Below, in pieces: positions 60,699 through 64,000 of a stretch of 64,000 nucleotides of DNA; the stretch's first letter is position 1, and each line of letters begins with the position of its first letter. Where the stretch lies: positions 42,392 to 106,391 of the forward strand of contig CALOBG010000020.1 in NCBI GenBank assembly GCA_942490995.1, written 5' to 3'. The translations under genes were made by a program, and so were the position numbers. This stretch comes from UBA981 sp942490995 (GTDB taxonomy: Bacteria; Pseudomonadota; Gammaproteobacteria; Ga0077536). The notes under the pieces are model-generated. The model had not been told where the DNA came from, ran no database searches, and saw only the letters and a program-made list of their open reading frames with translations.

Positions 60699-61685
60699 AT
60701 GCGTAAGGCGATCAGCTTGTACTCGGGCGTCGGCGGCTTGGACTTTGGCTTTGAGGCTGCTGGATTTCGAACGGCGGTCGCGGTGGAACTCGATACCACA
60801 GCGTGCCGGACTCTGAGACTAAACAAAAAATGGCCGATCTTAGAGGGCGACATCCATGATTTCAGCTCGGACGTCATACTTGAAACTGGCAAACTAAAAC
60901 CCGGCGAAGCCGACGTTCTTATCGGCGGCCCGCCCTGTCAGCCTTTTTCAAAATCGTCTTATTGGGTAAACGGTGACGCATTGCGTCTTGATGACCCGCG
61001 GGCAGATACCCTTACCGCCTACCTTCGTGTGCTAAGAGACACGCGACCAAAGACTTTCTTACTCGAAAACGTGTACGGGCTTGTTTATAAAAACAAGGAC
61101 GAAGGCCTGCAGTATTTATTGAACGGTATAGCACAAATAAACCGTGAGACGGGATGCAATTATCGAGTTTCATGGCGCATGCTGAACGCGGCACACTTTG
61201 GGGTGCCACAGATCAGGGAACGCGTATTCTTGATTGGTAGTCGTGACGGCGCGCTATTCGAATTTCCTCAACCAACACATCATCGCATCGACGATACAAA
61301 TGCGTTCAAAGAGGATATCGAGCCTTTTCGCACCGCGTGGGACGCTATTGGCGACCTCCCGTCCGATCCCGACGAACCCTCGCTTCAGGTAGGCGGAAAA
61401 TGGGGCGACCTCCTGCCATCGATACCCGAAGGAGAGAACTATCTCTGGCACACGAATCGCGGTGGAGGAAAGCGACTGTTCGGATGGCGTACCCGATATT
61501 GGAGTTTCCTTTTGAAACTCGCTAAACAATTACCTTCATGGACAATTCAAGCCCAACCGGGTTCCGCTGTGGGTCCATTCCACTGGAACAACCGGAAACT
61601 TTCCCCAAAGGAAATGTGCCGAATACAAACGTTCCGTAAGCGCGCGATAAACCCCACCGTTGTTCGATGTGGATTAGTACGTTAG
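60699..61685 (+). pseudogene. C5-cytosine DNA methyltransferase, 3' end replaced by IS66
   Basis: The first 312 residues are a normal C5 methyltransferase: motif I LYSGVGGLDFGFEAAG, PCQ motif GGPPCQPFS with catalytic C80, motif VI ENV (123-125), QIRERVF (171-177), a variable target-recognition region and CRIQTF near the end. From 61636 the sequence is IS66, adding 16 unrelated residues before a stop. The conserved motifs IX-X end (a GNAVP-like helix) is lost, so activity is doubtful. ATG follows no clear ribosome site. It would have protected the site cut by the neighbouring SacI-like enzyme. Confidence 0.87.
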
Positions 61686-63227
61686 AGACTGATATTGCCC
61701 GGCAGAAGTGCTTCGATGTCTTCGACCGTCGTCGCGCCAGGCAGTTTCGTGAACACCTCGCGCAGGTAGGCATAGGGCTCCAGTCCGTGCGCCTTGGCGG
61801 TCTCAACCAAAGAATAAAGATTGGCCGAGGCATTAACCCCGGCGACCGAGTCACTGAACAACCAGGCCTTGCGGCCCATCACGAACGGACGCACCGCGTT
61901 CTCGCACAGGTTGTTGTCAATCTCCAGCCGTCCGTCATCCAGGTAGCGCGTGAGCTTGTCCCATTCGTGATGTAAATAATTCAGGGCTTTACCGACTGCA
62001 CCAGTCGGCGGGACCTGGGGTAGCACGGATTCAAGCCATCCTCGCATCTCGTCGAGCACCGGCTTCGCGTGCCGAAGGCGGTAGGCGTAACGCTCATCTT
62101 ACCGCCATCTACCGCGCCTGTTTCTCAACCCGGTATAACTTTTGTATGAGTGATAAACCGCGCCAAGCCTTACCCCGACGCTTGTTCTTCCCTTGTGCTT
62201 TCACCGCCTCGTCAAAACGACGACGCGCATGGGCCATGCAACCGAGCTGTTTCAACCCGTTCGTCGCAACCAACGCGTTGTAGCCGTCATAACCGTCAGT
62301 CTGAAGGTAACCACGATAGCCCGCCAACAACCGTTGCGGCACCGCGCCACTTCGCGAGGCGTCGTAATCGTACAAGATGACCCGCTCATCCGGCGGTCCA
62401 CCGCGTTGCACCCACAGGTAGGATTGTGATTGCGCGCGACGACCGGCTTCCTTCAAAACCTGCACCCGCGTCTCATCCATCTGTACGATGTCATAATCGA
62501 GCAGCCGGTCACGCATCAGATTAATCAACGGCTGCACCAATGTGCCGGCCTTGATCATCCAACTCGCCTGCGTACCGCGCGGCAGGTCGACGTTAATACG
62601 ATTTAAAATCGTCTCCTGCCGGTACAACGGTAAGCCATCGACATACTTGCAGACCGCGATATGGGCTAATAAGCCCGGTGAGGCCATGCTTTTTGGAATG
62701 GGTTGGGCCGGCAACGGCGCAGTCTTGATGCACCGCCCGCAATTGCACACATACTGCTTGCGGATATGACGGATCACCTGGATGACCGCCGGCACAATAT
62801 CCAGCTGCTCGCTGACCACCTCGCCGATCATTTTCAGCGCTCGACCATCGTGTGTACACACCTGCTCGGACTCGGGCAGCACATGCACCACCTCGACGCG
62901 TGGCAGATTCTCCGGCAGCGGTTTACGCCCACCGCGTTGGCGCGTGTGCGGGGCGATCTCAATCGCCAAGGGTGTGTCGGTCTCGCCAGACTCAGTGGCG
63001 TCAGCCTCCGCTTCGTCAAACAATCGGATTTGATCGGGCGACACCTTCTCACTGCGTGCGGCAAAGCGGATCGCCGAAGCGAGGTTTAAACGTTCTTGGA
63101 GGAGCGAGACTTGCGTTTTGTAGTTCTGATTATCGGCCATCAACTGCTCATTGCGAGCAGCCTGTTCAACGACCAATAACTTCAGTGCGTCAACATCATC
63201 GAGGAGTTGTTCGAGCACCGTTGACAT
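61682..63227 (-). pseudogene. tnpC: IS66 transposase TnpC, inactivated
   Basis: The 5' part (62109-63227) encodes the coiled-coil N-terminus, the zinc-finger-like CNCGRC and the catalytic core up to KLYRVEKQAR; the 3' part (61682-62101) resumes with ERYAYRLRHAKPVLDEMRGWLE and ends LLPGNISL. Between them lie a TAG stop at 62109-62111 and a one-base insertion at 62099-62100; correcting both gives the expected REMAVDERYAYR. So the gene is a pseudogene by two lesions. Confidence 0.87.
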
Positions 63228-63262
63228 GCGCGGCAGTATAGCAAAACGATTGATCTGAGTCG

Positions 63263-63619
63263 CTATAAAACACTCGCATAATGCAATGTTTTATGACCTT
63301 CCTCAGGCATGAACGCGTAGCCTTGAAGCAGCCGATGCAGTTGCGTTTCGTTGAGTTCGATCAACGCTTCCGGCCACCGCATTGGCCAGCGGAATTTGTC
63401 CTGCTCGAGACGTTTGTACCACAATACGAAACCACTGCGGTCCCAATACACGATCTTCAACTTATCCCGTTTGCGGTTGCAGAACACGTACAACGCCCCG
63501 GTGAACGGCGAGTGGGATAGGTCATCTTCAATGATCAACGTCAGGCCGTTGATCGACTTCCGGAAATCGACCGGTTCACGATGCACATAGACCGCCGGCA
63601 CGTCACGAAACATCTCCAT
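63263..63619 (-). CDS. tnpB: IS66 accessory protein TnpB
   Basis: The 118-residue protein matches IS66 Orf2: YVHREPVDFRKSINGLTLIIED, GALYVFCNRKRDKLKIVYWDRSGFVLWYKRLE and the RLLQGYAF motif near the end. These proteins are needed for IS66 transposition by an unknown mechanism. Length is normal. Confidence 0.93.
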   Translation of the reverse strand: MEMFRDVPAVYVHREPVDFRKSINGLTLIIEDDLSHSPFTGALYVFCNRKRDKLKIVYWDRSGFVLWYKRLEQDKFRWPMRWPEALIELNETQLHRLLQGYAFMPEEGHKTLHYASVL

Positions 63620-63665
63620 CGCTTAATCCTTCAGCGCACGCAGCAGCCCGGTTAACCAGGCCACG

Positions 63666-63920
63666 TCAACGCCTGGCGACAGCTCCAGCGTCGTGCTCGA
63701 ACCCACATGGAGCCGCAGTACCAGCGCGTGAACCACCGCTCAACTTCATCGCCACAAAGGGACTGCGCGGTGCCACTGCGGTTTTGCCCAGCTGACGACG
63801 CCGAAAACTGAAAGACTTGGGATTAACTCTGCGCTGGCGGCAGAACGCCGCGGCTGTTAACCCACTTGATGCGTGCGCCTCTATCAGGGCCTGCCAATCC
63901 GCCTGTGAACGTCGTGCCAT
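63666..63920 (-). CDS. tnpA: IS66 accessory protein TnpA
   Basis: The 84-residue protein starts MARRSQADWQALIEAHASSGLTAAAFCRQRRVNPKSFSFRRRQL, a helix-turn-helix-like motif typical of IS66 Orf1. The C-terminus is short and low complexity and may be altered relative to other copies. Stop 46 bases before TnpB. Confidence 0.85.
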   Translation of the reverse strand: MARRSQADWQALIEAHASSGLTAAAFCRQRRVNPKSFSFRRRQLGKTAVAPRSPFVAMKLSGGSRAGTAAPCGFEHDAGAVARR

Positions 63921-64000
63921 CGAAATGCTCCGCCAAATTTACAGCGGGCATTTCTACTACGTCCGGGAAGGACTCGAATAGGGCGTCGTTTACGTTGCGC

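Larger units (their letters stand above)
61636..63993 (-). mobile_element. IS66-family insertion sequence
   Basis: Left end GTAAGCG at 61636 inside the methyltransferase gene; a matching GTAAACG-type end is found on the complement at 63987-63993, giving about 2,358 bp, normal for IS66. Genes tnpA, tnpB and a damaged tnpC are in the usual order. No 8-bp target duplication is visible: the left flank is AACGTTCC and the right flank starts GTTGCGC. A later rearrangement at the right end is likely, or the end is wrongly placed. Confidence 0.8.
56579..64000. mobile_element. Integrative island at tRNA-Val (right end outside window)
   Basis: Everything from the tRNA 3' end is foreign in kind: a tyrosine integrase pointing away from the tRNA, a broken SacI-like R-M locus and two insertion sequences. 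Base composition is lower in GC than the core. No second copy of the tRNA 3' end (attR) occurs in the window, so the extent is unknown. Confidence 0.75.

Noticed and set aside
61682..62059. Separate 125-residue protein at the IS66 left end
   Set aside because: It is the C-terminal part of the TnpC pseudogene.
63994..64000. 8-bp target duplication for IS66
   Set aside because: The flanks AACGTTCC and GTTGCGC do not match.

Overview
The window looks like chromosome of a high-GC gammaproteobacterium. Support comes from hspQ, darP/yjgA, trxC, greB, slyD, a ygiQ-type gene, an RNase AM-type PHP protein, pepN, and gltX followed by tRNA-Ala and tRNA-Glu. Two proteins with VPLPA/PEP-CTERM-type C-termini, a deazaflavin-type and an LLM-type oxidoreductase, several SnoaL/NTF2-like proteins, two enoyl-CoA hydratases and two quinoproteins fit an uncultured environmental lineage. 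I cannot place it below class from the sequence alone.

Layout. Bases 1-7740 are core genes (truncated ygiQ-type gene, a universal stress gene behind an FNR/Anr-like box, darP, an alpha/beta hydrolase with a damaged 3' end, hspQ, a PHP phosphoesterase, small catabolic genes), with a tandem pair of about 140-bp palindrome-ended repeats at 3331-3618. Bases 7748-10465 are a complete AT-richer IS1-like transposon with 21-bp inverted ends and an 8-bp target duplication; it carries four passenger genes and sits exactly at the stop codon of a J-domain gene. Bases 10466-49631 return to core metabolism: SirB1-like protein, LysR/dioxygenase pair, YceI, dual CDGSH protein, a MacAB-like exporter set, trxC, pirin, greB, two MFS transporters, a GIY-YIG protein, a cyclase-FHA fusion, two PQQ-type dehydrogenases, an M18 peptidase, slyD, two glutathione S-transferases, pepN, a solitary EF-G2-type fusA, and a CDF transporter. 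Bases 49632-56503 hold two CTERM-type exported proteins, a hairpin-rich tandem repeat array downstream of the gltX/tRNA-Ala/tRNA-Glu unit, and an amidohydrolase-TetR pair behind a perfect palindromic operator candidate.

From tRNA-Val(CAC) at 56504 onward the window is a genomic island. A tyrosine integrase is followed by a SacI-like type II restriction-modification locus in which both enzymes are broken. An IS4-family element with a 10-bp target duplication splits the endonuclease gene; removing the element and one duplication copy restores a continuous 368-codon frame. An IS66-family element replaces the C-terminus of the cytosine methyltransferase. A Cro/CI-type regulator and two palindromes between the divergent halves remain, so the locus is a well-preserved fossil of a controlled R-M system. 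The IS66 transposase is itself decayed. The island's far end lies outside the window.

The items most worth follow-up are the cargo-carrying IS1-like transposon with an unrecognised toxin-antitoxin-like pair, and the doubly IS-inactivated SacI-like system.
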